From Dyella sp. BiH032 (GTDB lineage: Bacteria; Pseudomonadota; Gammaproteobacteria; Xanthomonadales; Rhodanobacteraceae): a stretch of 64,000 nt of DNA. Shown here in pieces: positions 47,993-57,191 of this stretch (positions are counted from its first letter, which is position 1; each line of letters begins with the position of its first letter). The position numbers and the translations under genes are program-made. The stretch covers positions 4,464,001 to 4,528,000 of the forward strand of contig NZ_CP134867.1 in assembly GCF_031954525.1 (NCBI RefSeq), written 5' to 3'. Under the pieces are notes generated by a model. That model was not told the origin of the DNA. It was given only the letters and a program-made list of their open reading frames with translations, and did not search any database.

Positions 47993-48232
47993 CAGTGCGG
48001 GCCGCCAAGGCGGGAGGGCCGGCGGGCGGCGGGCCTCGTCGGGGATGGGTCGATCGCATGCATCGGGGCATCTTAGAGCCTGCGCCGGAAGCCGAGTAGC
48101 CGACATCCGGCCGCCTCGACTAGTACTTGTGGGACTGGCGCGCCCTGCCCGTGCCGGGCTCGGCACTAGTATCCCTTTCACAATTCTGAGACGATCCGGA
48201 CCTTGGTTTGCGGATCAAGGGGTTGAGCCGCC

Positions 48233-48553
48233 ATGGGTATCAGGCAGTTCCTGTTCGCGTGTGTTCTGGGCGTCGGCGCCATCGGTGCCGCTTCGGCCAT
48301 GGACGCCGATACCCAGGAATTGGGCTCCATGCAGCGCGCCGGCGTCGACAGCGCCGTCAACCACGAGGTCAGCGGCAACGGGGGCGACGTCCTCGGCGTG
48401 CCGCGCGACGGCAACCCGACCAGCAATCCCGCCTCCGGCTCCTCCTCCAGCGAGAACTGCCCGCCCGGTAACGGCGGCGGCTCCTCCGGCTCGCAGCGCA
48501 GTCGGCGCATCAGCCTCGGCTGGCAGTCCCTGCTGCCGGGCTCCATCCAGTAA
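48233..48553 (+). CDS. Small secreted Gly/Ser-rich protein
   Basis: 106 residues. A signal peptide (MGIRQFLFACVLGVGAIGAASA) is followed by a low-complexity mature region with a single cysteine (SENCPPGNGGGSSGSQRSRR). It ends eight bases before mtfA and may be cotranscribed. Function unknown. Confidence 0.65.
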   Translation: MGIRQFLFACVLGVGAIGAASAMDADTQELGSMQRAGVDSAVNHEVSGNGGDVLGVPRDGNPTSNPASGSSSSENCPPGNGGGSSGSQRSRRISLGWQSLLPGSIQ

Positions 48554-48560
48554 GCCGTTC

Positions 48561-49328
48561 GTGGCGGGGCCCTGGTGGCGACAGTGGCTGTCGCGCTTCG
48601 ACCCGCCCACGGTTCCCGACCCGCTTTGGCGCCGTGCGCTGGCCGCCTGTCCGCTGGCCCGCCGCCTCGATGAAGGTCGCCAGCAGCAACTGCGCCGCCT
48701 CGCCAGCCACTTCCTCGCGCGCAAGCGCTTCCACCCTCTGGCCGGCGCGGAGCTGGACGACCGGCTGCGCCTGCTGATCGCGATGCAGGCCTGCCTGCCG
48801 GCCCTGCAGCAAGGCGCGGGCGGCCTGCGCGGCTGGCGCGAAATCCTGGTCTACCCCGGCGAGTTCAAGGTGCGGCGCAGCCACCACGACGAGCACAGCG
48901 GCGTGGTGAGCGAGGCGGACGACGTGCTCATCGGCGAAGCCTGGGAGCGCGGCCCCCTGATCCTGTCCCTGGCCGACGTGCAGCTGGACCTCGAACAGCC
49001 ATGGGATGGCTACAACGTGGTCGTGCACGAGATGGCGCACAAGTTCGACATGCTCGACGGCGCCCCCGACGGCGTGCCGCCGCTCCCGGACGACATCAGC
49101 CGGCGCGACTGGATCGTGGCCTTCCAGCGTGCCTACGACCATCTGTCGGACGCCGTGGCGCGCGACCGCGACACGTTGATCGATCCCTACGCCGCCGAAG
49201 GCCCGGACGAATTCTTCGCCGTGGTGAGCGAGATGCACTGGTCGCAGCCGGGCGTGCTCCGCCGCGCCGATCCGGCGGTGGCCGCGCTGCTTGACGCCTA
49301 CTACGGCCCTTCGCCCGCGCCCCACTGA
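48561..49328 (+). CDS. mtfA: MtfA-family zinc peptidase
   Basis: 255 residues from GTG 48561 with no strong ribosome site. The M90 peptidase signature is clear: VVVHEMAHKFDMLDG (HExxH) with the third ligand region in DPYAAEGPDEFFAVVSE. In E. coli MtfA binds Mlc and affects the glucose PTS. The start is uncertain because the frame is open further upstream, overlapping the preceding gene. Confidence 0.85.
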   Translation: MAGPWWRQWLSRFDPPTVPDPLWRRALAACPLARRLDEGRQQQLRRLASHFLARKRFHPLAGAELDDRLRLLIAMQACLPALQQGAGGLRGWREILVYPGEFKVRRSHHDEHSGVVSEADDVLIGEAWERGPLILSLADVQLDLEQPWDGYNVVVHEMAHKFDMLDGAPDGVPPLPDDISRRDWIVAFQRAYDHLSDAVARDRDTLIDPYAAEGPDEFFAVVSEMHWSQPGVLRRADPAVAALLDAYYGPSPAPH

Positions 49329-49377
49329 GCTCGCGCCTTGCTGAAACCCGGCGCACGAAACAGACGGCGATGCCGGA

Positions 49378-50814
49378 TCAGCTGGGCGGCAACCGCACGC
49401 TGAAGCGCGCGCCGTTGAATTCGGGCGAGCGATCCACGGTCAACTCGCCGCGATAGGCCTTGATGATGTCCTGGACGATCGACAGGCCGATGCCGTGGCC
49501 TTGCACGCGCTCGTCGCCGCGCACGCCGCGCTGGAGCACCTTCTCGATCTTGTCGTCGTCGATGCCCGGGCCGTCGTCTTCCACGCTCATCCACAGGCCC
49601 GGACGCTGGCGTCCGGCGACCGGCTCCATCTTCACCACCAGCAGCACGCGGTGACCAGCCCACTTGAAGGCGTTCTCCAGCAGGTTGCCCATCAGTTCCA
49701 GCAGGTCGCCCTGCTCGCCGTAGAACGCGGCGCCTTCGTCGATATCGAATTCGCACAGCACGTTCTTCGCCGCGTAGACCTTTTCGAGGCTCTGCACGAG
49801 ATCTTCCGCATGGCCAGCGATCGGAATCGCGGAGGCGAACATCTGCCGGCCCGTGGTCGCTGCGCGCGCCAGCTGGTAGGCCACCAGCTCATCCATGCGG
49901 CGCACCTGGTCCAGCACGTCGTTGCGCAGCGGCGAAAGACTGCCGTCGGTGGATTCCAGGCGCGAGCGGATCACCGCCAGCGGCGTCTTCAGGCTGTGCG
50001 CCAGGTCCGCCAGCGTGTTGCGGTAACGCGTGCGCTGCTCGCGCTCGGTGTCGATGAAGGCGTTGATGCGTTCGGTAAGGCCGGTGAGCTCCAGCGGATA
50101 GCGGCTGTCCAGGTGCTCCGCCTCGCCGCGTTCCACGCGGCTCATGTCGCTGGCCACCCTGCGCAGCGGCGTCAGGCTCCAGCGCAACAGCAGCAACTGC
50201 AGCAGGATCAGCATCACGCCCAGCGTGGCGAGCCAGAAGATCAGGCTGCGCCGGAACACCGCGTTCTGGCCTTCGAGCTGGTCCTCGGCCTGCGCCACCA
50301 TGAAGGTGACCTTCACCGATTTCTTTTCGGACGTGTCCAGCGCCGCGCCGTAGGCGTAGTAATAGAGGCGCCCCATGCGCGTGTCGATCGGGCCGACGAA
50401 TTGGCCCTGCCCGGTTTCCAGCGGCTTGAGGAAGTCGAAATCGCGCCCGATCGCCGAAGGCGACTTCAGCACGACGCCGTTCTCGCCCAACGCAATGGCG
50501 TACAGGCCGGAGCCCGGCTGGGAGAAACGCGGATCGGGCGGCGTATCGGGAAGCAGCACCTTGCCGGAGCGCCCCACTTCGGTGCCGGCCAGATACGCCA
50601 CAAAGTAGTTCTGCAGGCGGTCCTGCAATTCCTTCAGCGCGGTTTCGGCGCTGGTGCGGGAAAGCGTGAGGCCGACGACGCCCAGGAAGGCCGCCAGCAC
50701 GAAGCCGGTGGCCAGGGCCGCGCGCGCCGCCAGTGAGAACGGGCGGCGCGGCGGGTCGGGATCATTCGCCTTCGCTTTCGCTGCGGGGGATGGCAAAGCG
50801 GTATCCGCGTCCAC
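49378..50814 (-). CDS. PhoQ-like sensor histidine kinase
   Basis: 478 residues from GTG 50812-50814 overlapping the regulator gene by 53 bases. TM helices near 36-54 and 205-225 flank a periplasmic domain; HAMP follows. The H-box LADLAHSLKTPLAVIRS is the HSLKTPLAV form of PhoQ-type kinases; ATP-binding N-box LLENAFKWAG and G-boxes DDGPGIDDD, HGIGLSIVQ are intact. Senses an unknown periplasmic signal and phosphorylates the adjacent regulator. Confidence 0.88.
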   Translation of the reverse strand: MDADTALPSPAAKAKANDPDPPRRPFSLAARAALATGFVLAAFLGVVGLTLSRTSAETALKELQDRLQNYFVAYLAGTEVGRSGKVLLPDTPPDPRFSQPGSGLYAIALGENGVVLKSPSAIGRDFDFLKPLETGQGQFVGPIDTRMGRLYYYAYGAALDTSEKKSVKVTFMVAQAEDQLEGQNAVFRRSLIFWLATLGVMLILLQLLLLRWSLTPLRRVASDMSRVERGEAEHLDSRYPLELTGLTERINAFIDTEREQRTRYRNTLADLAHSLKTPLAVIRSRLESTDGSLSPLRNDVLDQVRRMDELVAYQLARAATTGRQMFASAIPIAGHAEDLVQSLEKVYAAKNVLCEFDIDEGAAFYGEQGDLLELMGNLLENAFKWAGHRVLLVVKMEPVAGRQRPGLWMSVEDDGPGIDDDKIEKVLQRGVRGDERVQGHGIGLSIVQDIIKAYRGELTVDRSPEFNGARFSVRLPPS

Positions 50815-51454
50815 GTACCGTCTCGATGGGCTTGAGGGTGCCTTCCGGGTCGAGCTTCCTGCGCAGACGGCCGATGAAGACCTCCAGCACATTGGAGTCG
50901 CGGTCGAAATCCTGCTGGTAGATGTGCTCGGTGAGGTCGGCCTTCGAGACCAGCTCACCCGCATGCAGCATCAGGTATTCCAGCACCTTGTACTCATAGC
51001 TGGTGAGGTCCACCAGCTTGCCTTCCACCGAGACGGTCTGCGCGGTGGTATCCAGCTTGATCGGGCCACAGGCCAGCACCGGCTTGGACCAGCCGCTGGC
51101 GCGGCGCACCAGCGCGTTGATGCGCGCCAGCAGTTCTTCCACGTGGAAGGGCTTGACCAGGTAATCGTCGGCGCCGTGCTTCAGGCCCTCGACCTTGTCC
51201 TGCCAGCTGCCGCGCGCCGTGAGGATCAGGATGGGATAACGCTGGCCGACCTCACGCAGCGCCTTGACCAGGTCCATGCCGGACATCTTGGGCAGGCCCA
51301 GATCGATGATCGCCAGGTCGAACGGCACTTCGCGGCCGAGGTAGAGACCCTCTTCGCCGTCCTGTGCCGCGTCGACGGCGAAGCCATCGCGCTTCAGGCG
51401 TGCGGCGAGGGTTTCGCGCAGCGGCGCCTCGTCCTCTACCAAAAGGATGCGCAT
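50762..51454 (-). CDS. PhoP-like response regulator
   Basis: 230 residues. Receiver domain with EDE at 7-9, phospho-acceptor Asp in LAIIDLGLPKMSG, and LTARG, KPF switch residues. C-terminal OmpR/PhoB winged helix (LTSYEYKVLEYLMLHAGELVSK, RRKLDPEGTLKPIETVRGRGYRF). It starts one base overlapping the PepSY gene (TGATG) and overlaps the kinase gene. Confidence 0.93.
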   Translation of the reverse strand: MRILLVEDEAPLRETLAARLKRDGFAVDAAQDGEEGLYLGREVPFDLAIIDLGLPKMSGMDLVKALREVGQRYPILILTARGSWQDKVEGLKHGADDYLVKPFHVEELLARINALVRRASGWSKPVLACGPIKLDTTAQTVSVEGKLVDLTSYEYKVLEYLMLHAGELVSKADLTEHIYQQDFDRDSNVLEVFIGRLRRKLDPEGTLKPIETVRGRGYRFAIPRSESEGE

Positions 51455-51768
51455 CAGTGTTTCTCCTTAATGCCCTCGCCGTCGCCGGCAGGGTTCTTGG
51501 TGGAATCCGAGGAAGCCGGGGCCCTGCCCGCTTCCGTGTTCACGGTGACCACGCGCACATGCCCGGAGGGGGTAAGCACCTTGATCCGGTGCTCGAACGC
51601 GTTGCGGCCGCGCCGCACAGTGCTGGCCGACAGCACCTTGCCGCCGGTCTCCTGCTGCACCTGGTTCACCGCCTGCTCGAGCGTCATGGACGGCTCCTGC
51701 GCCTGCGCGGCCACCGAGGCGGTCGCCAGGAGCAACAAAAGAGCCGATATACGCAGGATTGTCTTCAT
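51454..51768 (-). CDS. Small periplasmic PepSY-like protein
   Basis: 104 residues with a signal peptide (MKTILRISALLLLLATASVAAQA). The mature part MTLEQAVNQVQQETGGKVLSASTVRRG...HRIKVLTPSGHVRVVTVN follows the PepSY strand-helix pattern. It is first in the operon with the PhoP/PhoQ-like genes and may be a periplasmic modulator of that kinase. Confidence 0.8.
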   Translation of the reverse strand: MKTILRISALLLLLATASVAAQAQEPSMTLEQAVNQVQQETGGKVLSASTVRRGRNAFEHRIKVLTPSGHVRVVTVNTEAGRAPASSDSTKNPAGDGEGIKEKH

Positions 51769-51855
51769 TTCGCCAACAAAACCCCGGGGAACGGAGGCTA
51801 TCCTCGTTCAGACTATGGAACCGGGCCTGAATACTGACCCGATCGCCCCCGGCTG

Positions 51856-52839
51856 TCACGCCGCTACAGCCCGCCCGGGCGCCATGGCCCGTTCCAGCAG
51901 ATCCCAGCCCGCCCCGGGCAGATGCGCCCCCTCGCTCAGCATCCGGCGGAAGCCCCGTGCGCCCGGCTCGCCCTGGTAGAGCCCGAGCAGGTGGCGGGTG
52001 ATGTGCTTGAGCCCCGTGCCGCGTGCCAATTCAGCCTCGATGTACGGCCGCATGTGGCGCAGCACATCGTCGCGCTCCGGCAGCGGCTCGCCATAGAGGG
52101 CAGCCTCCACGCGGGCCAGGATGTAGGGGTCGTGGTACGCCGCGCGCCCGAGCATCACGCCATCCACCTGGGCCAGATGCGCCTGCACCTGCTCCACGGT
52201 GGTAACGCCGCCGTTGATGACGACCACCAGCTGCGGAAACTCCCGCTTGAGGCGATACACGCGCTCGTAATCCAGCGGCGGAATCTCGCGGTTCTCCTTC
52301 GGACTCAGCCCCTGCAGCCACGCCTTGCGCGCGTGCACCACCAGGATCTCCACGCCTGCGGCGATCATGGTTTCGGTGAAGTGCTGCAGGTCCGCGTAGT
52401 CGTCCTGGTCGTCCACGCCGATGCGGCACTTCACCGTCACCGGCACGTCCACCGCATCGCGCATCGCCTTCACGCAATCGCCCACCAGCGCCGGTTCGCG
52501 CATCAGGCAGGCGCCGAACTTGCCCGACTGCACGCGATCGGACGGGCAACCCACGTTGAGGTTGATTTCGTCGTACCCCGCCTCCGCGCCATGCCGCGCC
52601 GCCTCCGCCAGCTCGGCCGGATCGCTCCCGCCCAGCTGCAGCGCTACCGGATGTTCCTGCTGGCTGTGCTCCAGCAGGCGCAGCTGCTTCCCACGCACCA
52701 GCGCCGCACTGGTCACCATCTCGGTGTACAGGCGGGCATGGGGGGAGAGCAGACGGTGGAAGTACCGGCAGTGACGGTCGGTCCAGTCCATCATGGGGGC
52801 GACCGAAAGCCGGAAATCTTCGCGATGAGGTTTGAACAT
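51856..52839 (-). CDS. dusA: tRNA-dihydrouridine synthase A
   Basis: 327-residue flavoenzyme reducing U20/U20a of tRNA. Visible: LSVAPMMDWTDRHCRYFHRLL, EINLNVGCPSDRVQSGKFGACLM with the catalytic cysteine in CPSDRV, and VINGGVTTVEQV, GVMLGRAAYHDPYILA. The first 20 codons coincide with a direct repeat found again at 53721-53752, so the 5' end seems to have been rebuilt by an integration event. Confidence 0.95.
   Translation of the reverse strand: MFKPHREDFRLSVAPMMDWTDRHCRYFHRLLSPHARLYTEMVTSAALVRGKQLRLLEHSQQEHPVALQLGGSDPAELAEAARHGAEAGYDEINLNVGCPSDRVQSGKFGACLMREPALVGDCVKAMRDAVDVPVTVKCRIGVDDQDDYADLQHFTETMIAAGVEILVVHARKAWLQGLSPKENREIPPLDYERVYRLKREFPQLVVVINGGVTTVEQVQAHLAQVDGVMLGRAAYHDPYILARVEAALYGEPLPERDDVLRHMRPYIEAELARGTGLKHITRHLLGLYQGEPGARGFRRMLSEGAHLPGAGWDLLERAMAPGRAVAA
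52787..52818. repeat. Direct repeat copy in the 5' end of dusA
   Basis: 32 bases that match 53721-53752 at 29 positions, including a 19-base identical core (52797-52815). It encodes the region DFRLSVAPMMD of DusA. The similarity extends further into dusA with scattered mismatches (GGTCCAGTCCATCAT versus GATCCAATCCATCAT). Confidence 0.85.
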
Positions 52840-53079
52840 GCCGCGGATTGTACCCGGCCGACCGAAATGGCGTGCCCGACGTGATCGACGGGCGCGTTTG
52901 TGCCAGGTCCGTTACGGGCCGAAAGCAATGCTCCTGACCTCGAACTCAGCCGCCAATGCGGGCACGAGCCATGCCCGCAACGGTACCCAGCCAATCATCG
53001 ATGGATAGACTGATACCGTGTTCAATCCGGCGGCCTGATGGCCGGCCGATTGCCGCGATCGCCTCAAAGGGGGAGGCCA

Positions 53080-53706
53080 ATGACCAAATTCAATGTTCGT
53101 TTCAACGTTGCCGATATGGACGGAATGGCCGTTCTCGTTTTTATCAGGCCAGAATCTCCCCAGCGGAACAGCCGTATCCATGCGTGGCGAGTACTGACCG
53201 GAGCGGAAGGATCGGCCGACGCCTTCCTCTACGAAAACGATATCCAGGTGAATGTGACGCCCACGGATAGCGAACCGAGCACGCCACGCATCCCCAATAC
53301 CGTCGCCATCGCACCCGGCCAACTGTATCGAACAGCTTTAATCGATGGGCGCCGTTTGGTCTTGCACCTGAGCTCGCCGGCTGAAGCCCAGGAGAGGCTG
53401 TCCCCTAAACAATGTGGCGTCATAAACACGGTAACGCCGTTCATGGAGTTCGATTGCCACTGGTTAGTTGCGGGCCGGCCGGTAGTCACCATGCCGCGTG
53501 TAGACACGAATATGGCTGTCAGCTTCGAGCATCTGAACCACTTGTATTTCACGATGGCTAAGCCACCCACGGCCGGCCAGACCTACTCGATCAGGGACTT
53601 CTCCGATATGACCCGTTACACCGTGCCGGTCGGCGCACAAACCATCGATATCGATCTCACACGTGAAAACGGACTGTGGGCATTCGACTTTTCGAGCAAC
53701 CGCTGA
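53080..53706 (+). CDS. Unknown protein in the dusA-flanked segment
   Basis: 208 residues starting MTKFNVRFNVADMDGMAVLV with GGGGGAGG upstream. Predicted beta-rich; includes a lone HLNHLYFTMAKPP segment. No family recognised. It is the only gene between the two dusA-derived repeats, so it is a candidate cargo gene of a decayed element. Confidence 0.65.
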   Translation: MTKFNVRFNVADMDGMAVLVFIRPESPQRNSRIHAWRVLTGAEGSADAFLYENDIQVNVTPTDSEPSTPRIPNTVAIAPGQLYRTALIDGRRLVLHLSSPAEAQERLSPKQCGVINTVTPFMEFDCHWLVAGRPVVTMPRVDTNMAVSFEHLNHLYFTMAKPPTAGQTYSIRDFSDMTRYTVPVGAQTIDIDLTRENGLWAFDFSSNR

Positions 53707-53720
53707 CACGGCTGATCCAA

Positions 53721-53752
53721 TCCATCATCAGGGCGACCGAAAGCCGGAAGTC
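53721..53752. repeat. Second, decayed copy of the dusA 5' repeat
   Basis: Counterpart of 52787-52818. Read on the minus strand it codes DFRLSVALMMDWIS, but upstream there is an in-frame stop and no start, so it is not a functional dusA end. Its presence 0.93 kb from dusA marks an old duplication or integration boundary. Confidence 0.8.
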
Positions 53753-53931
53753 GATGGGCGGCGGCCTGCATCAACGATGATCCAGCCGCCTGGCGAGGCC
53801 GGCGTTTCGCGCTGCCTGCAGCCCTCTCGCAAGCCTGCCTCCCCTAACGGACTCGATGTCTCCCTTTCCCTCTCGTCTTCGTGACTTCCGGCGCCTTATC
53901 GGCATGCTCCGTTTCTGAAAAGATCTTGCGA

Positions 53932-54993
53932 ATGACACCTTCCATCGCATTACGCCTCCCGCTGTTCGAAGCGCAAACCCTGACCGATGACGACCGCGGT
54001 TATCTGAAAGGCCTTCATCCGCTCGCCGACGGCACGGCGGTCGTCCACCTCACGACGTATGCCAATGACGAGTTCGAGACGTCCCTCATCCATGCGGGAA
54101 GCGGCTTTCGACGCCCCCTGGCAGTCCCCGATGCGATGCGAGCGCGCATGGCCCAATGCCGCGAGGACGATACGACCAAGCACGCCAGCTTCGGCGCGCC
54201 GCATTCATTCCGGATAGGCGAGCGCGTGGGGCTGCTGGTCGCCGACCGTTGGCTATGGATCTTCGACCCCTATGGCGACGCGCCGCCTACGGAAATCGCC
54301 CTCGCACCGCTTCCGCTGGCAGCCTGCATCACCGGCAAACGCGCTTACATCCCGGAGCGGGCAGGGGTGACCGGCAACGACCGGGTACCCGTCATCTTCC
54401 GCCATCCCGACGCGAGCCCCGACTATCCGGCCTACCTGGCCACGCTCCACGTCGACGTGGAAGCCGGTACGGCCCGATGGGACGAGCGCGCGCTCTCCGA
54501 CGGACCGACCATCGTGCCCTACCGCGTCGATCCCGAGGGCATCAATGGTGTTCCCGAATATGCCGGCTCGACCCTGGGCGATGCCGTCCAGCTGGGCGAT
54601 CGGCTGCGCGTGTTCACCATGGGCAACCACACGCACTACGGCCGTCTGGGCATGCGGCATCCTTCGGCGCTCGAAACGGCTTCCGATGGATCAGACCCGC
54701 GGTGCCTGCGCGAGATCGACGAGAGCAGTCACGGCCTGTTCTCGCCCGATGGACAGCACATGCTGCTGCTCCCGTTCTTCAAGAGCGGCCCGCGTAAAGG
54801 CAAGCCTTCGCTGGTCGATCTGCACTCCGGCGTCGAAACCCCACTGTCGGTTCGCGGACTCGCCACGTACCGGCCACTGGCTTATCGCGATGGACGCATC
54901 TGGTTCGCAGGCAAAGGCGATTGGGCGGACTGGGATTCGCTCGTGCTAGACGAGAGCAAGCCCGGCGAACTCGTGGCCTGCCGAGTCGAATGA
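53932..54993 (+). CDS. Unknown, possibly beta-propeller protein
   Basis: 353 residues from ATG 53932 (a GTG 51 bases earlier is in frame). The repeated strand pattern (RVGLLVADRWLWIFDPYGD, LRVFTMGNHTHYGRLG, HGLFSPDGQHMLLLPF, GRIWFAGKGDWADWDSL) suggests a beta-propeller. No signal peptide, no named family. Confidence 0.6.
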   Translation: MTPSIALRLPLFEAQTLTDDDRGYLKGLHPLADGTAVVHLTTYANDEFETSLIHAGSGFRRPLAVPDAMRARMAQCREDDTTKHASFGAPHSFRIGERVGLLVADRWLWIFDPYGDAPPTEIALAPLPLAACITGKRAYIPERAGVTGNDRVPVIFRHPDASPDYPAYLATLHVDVEAGTARWDERALSDGPTIVPYRVDPEGINGVPEYAGSTLGDAVQLGDRLRVFTMGNHTHYGRLGMRHPSALETASDGSDPRCLREIDESSHGLFSPDGQHMLLLPFFKSGPRKGKPSLVDLHSGVETPLSVRGLATYRPLAYRDGRIWFAGKGDWADWDSLVLDESKPGELVACRVE

Positions 54994-55060
54994 ACTAAGC
55001 CCACCCGCGAATGCGGAGCCTGCTTTCTCGCTGCACTAAAGATCACCGCACGACAGACAA

Positions 55061-55091
55061 AAGGCCGGAGCTGCTGAACCAGCCCGGCCTT
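55061..55091 (+). terminator. Rho-independent terminator-like hairpin
   Basis: AAGGCCGG and GCTG pair with CAGC and CCGGCCTT around a short loop; the region lies 68 bases after the preceding stop. It separates the plus-strand gene from the converging membrane protein gene. Confidence 0.7.
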
Positions 55092-55149
55092 CGTTCATCC
55101 GTGCGACGACAGCGACGACGTTTCAACTTGCTGTGCCGGGGCTGCGACC

Positions 55150-55659
55150 TCAGCCCGAAGTCTCCACGGACGCTGAAGCCGAGACCGCGACACGGCGCTT
55201 GTAAAGCGCACGCACCTGCAGCGCGATGCCGATCACCAGCGCAAGAAAGAGGAAGCCTTGCGCGCCAAGCAGAATGGGATCGTTGAGGCCCTTCGCGATG
55301 GGATTCCCCACGGGAAGCCTCCGCAAGGTCTCGCTCACCGAAGGGACGAGCAGCAGGAACACCGTAATGCTCAGCGAAATAGTCTCGACATATTTCACCG
55401 CCCTGCTGGCCCGAGCCAGCCTGGAAGCGCCATAGCCCACCAGCAACAGCACAAGCGTGATCGTCGCGATGACCGAACTAGCCGGCTGGTGCGCGATCGG
55501 ATACACGGTGAGTACGCCGAGCAGCATGAAGACGAAATACGCGCGACCTGCAGTAGTTTCAGGCGCGATCTGGCCGTGCTTGACCAGCATGTAAATCGCG
55601 AAGGGGATGGCAGGCAGGCTGCCGAGCGTGTGAAGCCAACCGATGGGTGAAATGCCCAT
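55150..55659 (-). CDS. Small integral membrane protein of unknown function
   Basis: 169 residues with four membrane helices (IGWLHTLGSLPAIPFAIYMLV, residues about 40-58, 61-80 and 131-150). Family not identified; DUF2306-like by topology only. It is divergent from the AraC regulator with a 167-base gap, so it may be its target. Confidence 0.65.
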   Translation of the reverse strand: MGISPIGWLHTLGSLPAIPFAIYMLVKHGQIAPETTAGRAYFVFMLLGVLTVYPIAHQPASSVIATITLVLLLVGYGASRLARASRAVKYVETISLSITVFLLLVPSVSETLRRLPVGNPIAKGLNDPILLGAQGFLFLALVIGIALQVRALYKRRVAVSASASVETSG

Positions 55660-55826
55660 GAGAGTGTTCGCCTTGGATGGAGGAAAGGGGGCCTACCCGC
55701 GTGCAGGCAGCGTTCGAAGGGTCCCGGCGGCGGATGAAGCGACGCCCAGGCCGGCGAGCACACTTTGCACGCCCCCGGATGACTTTAGGTGACGTATAGT
55801 CGCCAAAACTTGATCAGGAGTACGCC

Positions 55827-56657
55827 ATGACCGATCGGCTGGAGGTCCTGCTGAGCCGATTCAGCGTCCGCGCGGAGGTCTTCAATACCGGCCTGGTATG
55901 CGGTGCCGGCACCCTCACACCAGCGCCGGGCATGGGACAGATGCACCTCATACGGCGCGGCCCGCTCCGCGTGACTTACGGCGGCACGAAGCTCGAAATC
56001 ACCGAACCCAGCCTGCTGCTCTACCCGCGGGCCGTCTCCCACCACCTCGAAACCGACCCCATCCTGGGCGCGGAGCTGGCGTGCGCCAACCTCGTGTTCG
56101 AAGGCGGCGAGCGCAATCCCATCGGCCTGGGTCTCCCGGACGCGACCTGCCTGCCGCTCGCCCAGCTCTTCGGTGCCTCGCCGGTACTCAGTGTGTTATT
56201 CGAAGAAGCCTTCGCCGACCGCTGCGGCCGCATGGCGCTGGTCAATCGCCTGTTCGAAGTGCTGATCATCCAGGTCCTGCGCCAGTTGATGGAAACCGGC
56301 GACGTGCGCGGCGGCATGCTCAGCGGCCTGGGCCACGCGCGCCTGCGCCACGCCATCGTCGCCATGCACGAGGCGCCGGCGCACCCTTGGACGCTGGAAG
56401 AGCTTTCCAAGGCGGCGGGCATGTCGCGCAGCGCCTTTGCTTCTACGTTTCGCGATGTACTGGGGCAAACACCAGGACAGTATCTGCAGGCATGGCGCAT
56501 CACGCTGGCGCAGCAGGCGCTGCTCGCCGGCAAGCCGATCAAGGTGGTGGCATCCGATGTGGGCTATGGAAGTGAAGCCGCGTTGTCGCGCGCGTTCTCG
56601 GCTTACACCGGCCAGTCGCCACGAGCCTGGAAGCGCGCGCAGGCGGAGATGGCTTGA
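55827..56657 (+). CDS. AraC-family transcriptional regulator
   Basis: 276 residues. N-terminal cupin_6 (AraC-like ligand pocket, residues 10-180) and C-terminal double helix-turn-helix: WTLEELSKAAGMSRSAFASTF and IKVVASDVGYGSEAALSRAFSAYTGQSPRAWKR. Divergent to a membrane protein and 73 bases upstream of a RidA-like gene; either may be regulated. Confidence 0.88.
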   Translation: MTDRLEVLLSRFSVRAEVFNTGLVCGAGTLTPAPGMGQMHLIRRGPLRVTYGGTKLEITEPSLLLYPRAVSHHLETDPILGAELACANLVFEGGERNPIGLGLPDATCLPLAQLFGASPVLSVLFEEAFADRCGRMALVNRLFEVLIIQVLRQLMETGDVRGGMLSGLGHARLRHAIVAMHEAPAHPWTLEELSKAAGMSRSAFASTFRDVLGQTPGQYLQAWRITLAQQALLAGKPIKVVASDVGYGSEAALSRAFSAYTGQSPRAWKRAQAEMA

Positions 56658-56730
56658 GAAACGATCGCTCACCAACTCGGTAACGTTCTACGCTACATCA
56701 CACCGTCCCCACAGCAAGGAAACGCGACCC

Positions 56731-57126
56731 ATGACGCTTGAATGCATCAACCCCAATACCCTGCCGACTCCGCAGACATACACGCAGGTCGTCGTAGCGA
56801 CGGGGAGCAAGCTGGTGTTCGTCTCGGGCCAGGAACCCGAAGACATCGATGGCAAGCTCGTCGGCCCCGGGGACCTCGCAACCCAGGCCCGCCAGGTGTT
56901 CGCCAACCTCGGCCGCGCCCTGGCAGCCGCGGGCGCGAGGCCCGATCAGGTCGCGAAGATCACCATCTACGTCGTCAACTACAACCGCGACGAATGCCTG
57001 CCCATCATTGAAGAAGCCCGGCAGACGCTGTTCGGCGAGCACAAACCCGCAGACGTATTGCTTGGCGTGACATCGCTGTCGCCGGGTTATCTGATCGAGG
57101 CGGATGCCTATGCGGTGATTGATTGA
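56731..57126 (+). CDS. RidA/YjgF-family protein lacking the deaminase arginine
   Basis: 131 residues. The RidA trimer fold is evident (GSKLVFVSGQEPEDIDGKLVGPGD, ARQVFANLGRALAAAGARPDQV, AKITIYVV). At the position of the catalytic Arg of true RidA (P-x-R-x-x-V near the C-terminus) the sequence is KPADVLLGV, so imine deaminase activity is unlikely. AAGGA stands 11 bases before ATG 56731. Confidence 0.85.
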   Translation: MTLECINPNTLPTPQTYTQVVVATGSKLVFVSGQEPEDIDGKLVGPGDLATQARQVFANLGRALAAAGARPDQVAKITIYVVNYNRDECLPIIEEARQTLFGEHKPADVLLGVTSLSPGYLIEADAYAVID

Positions 57127-57191
57127 CCGCATCATCGAGGGCGAGATCAAGGGTACGGTAGGCATCAAGCCTATCGCCGCCGCCACCGGAC

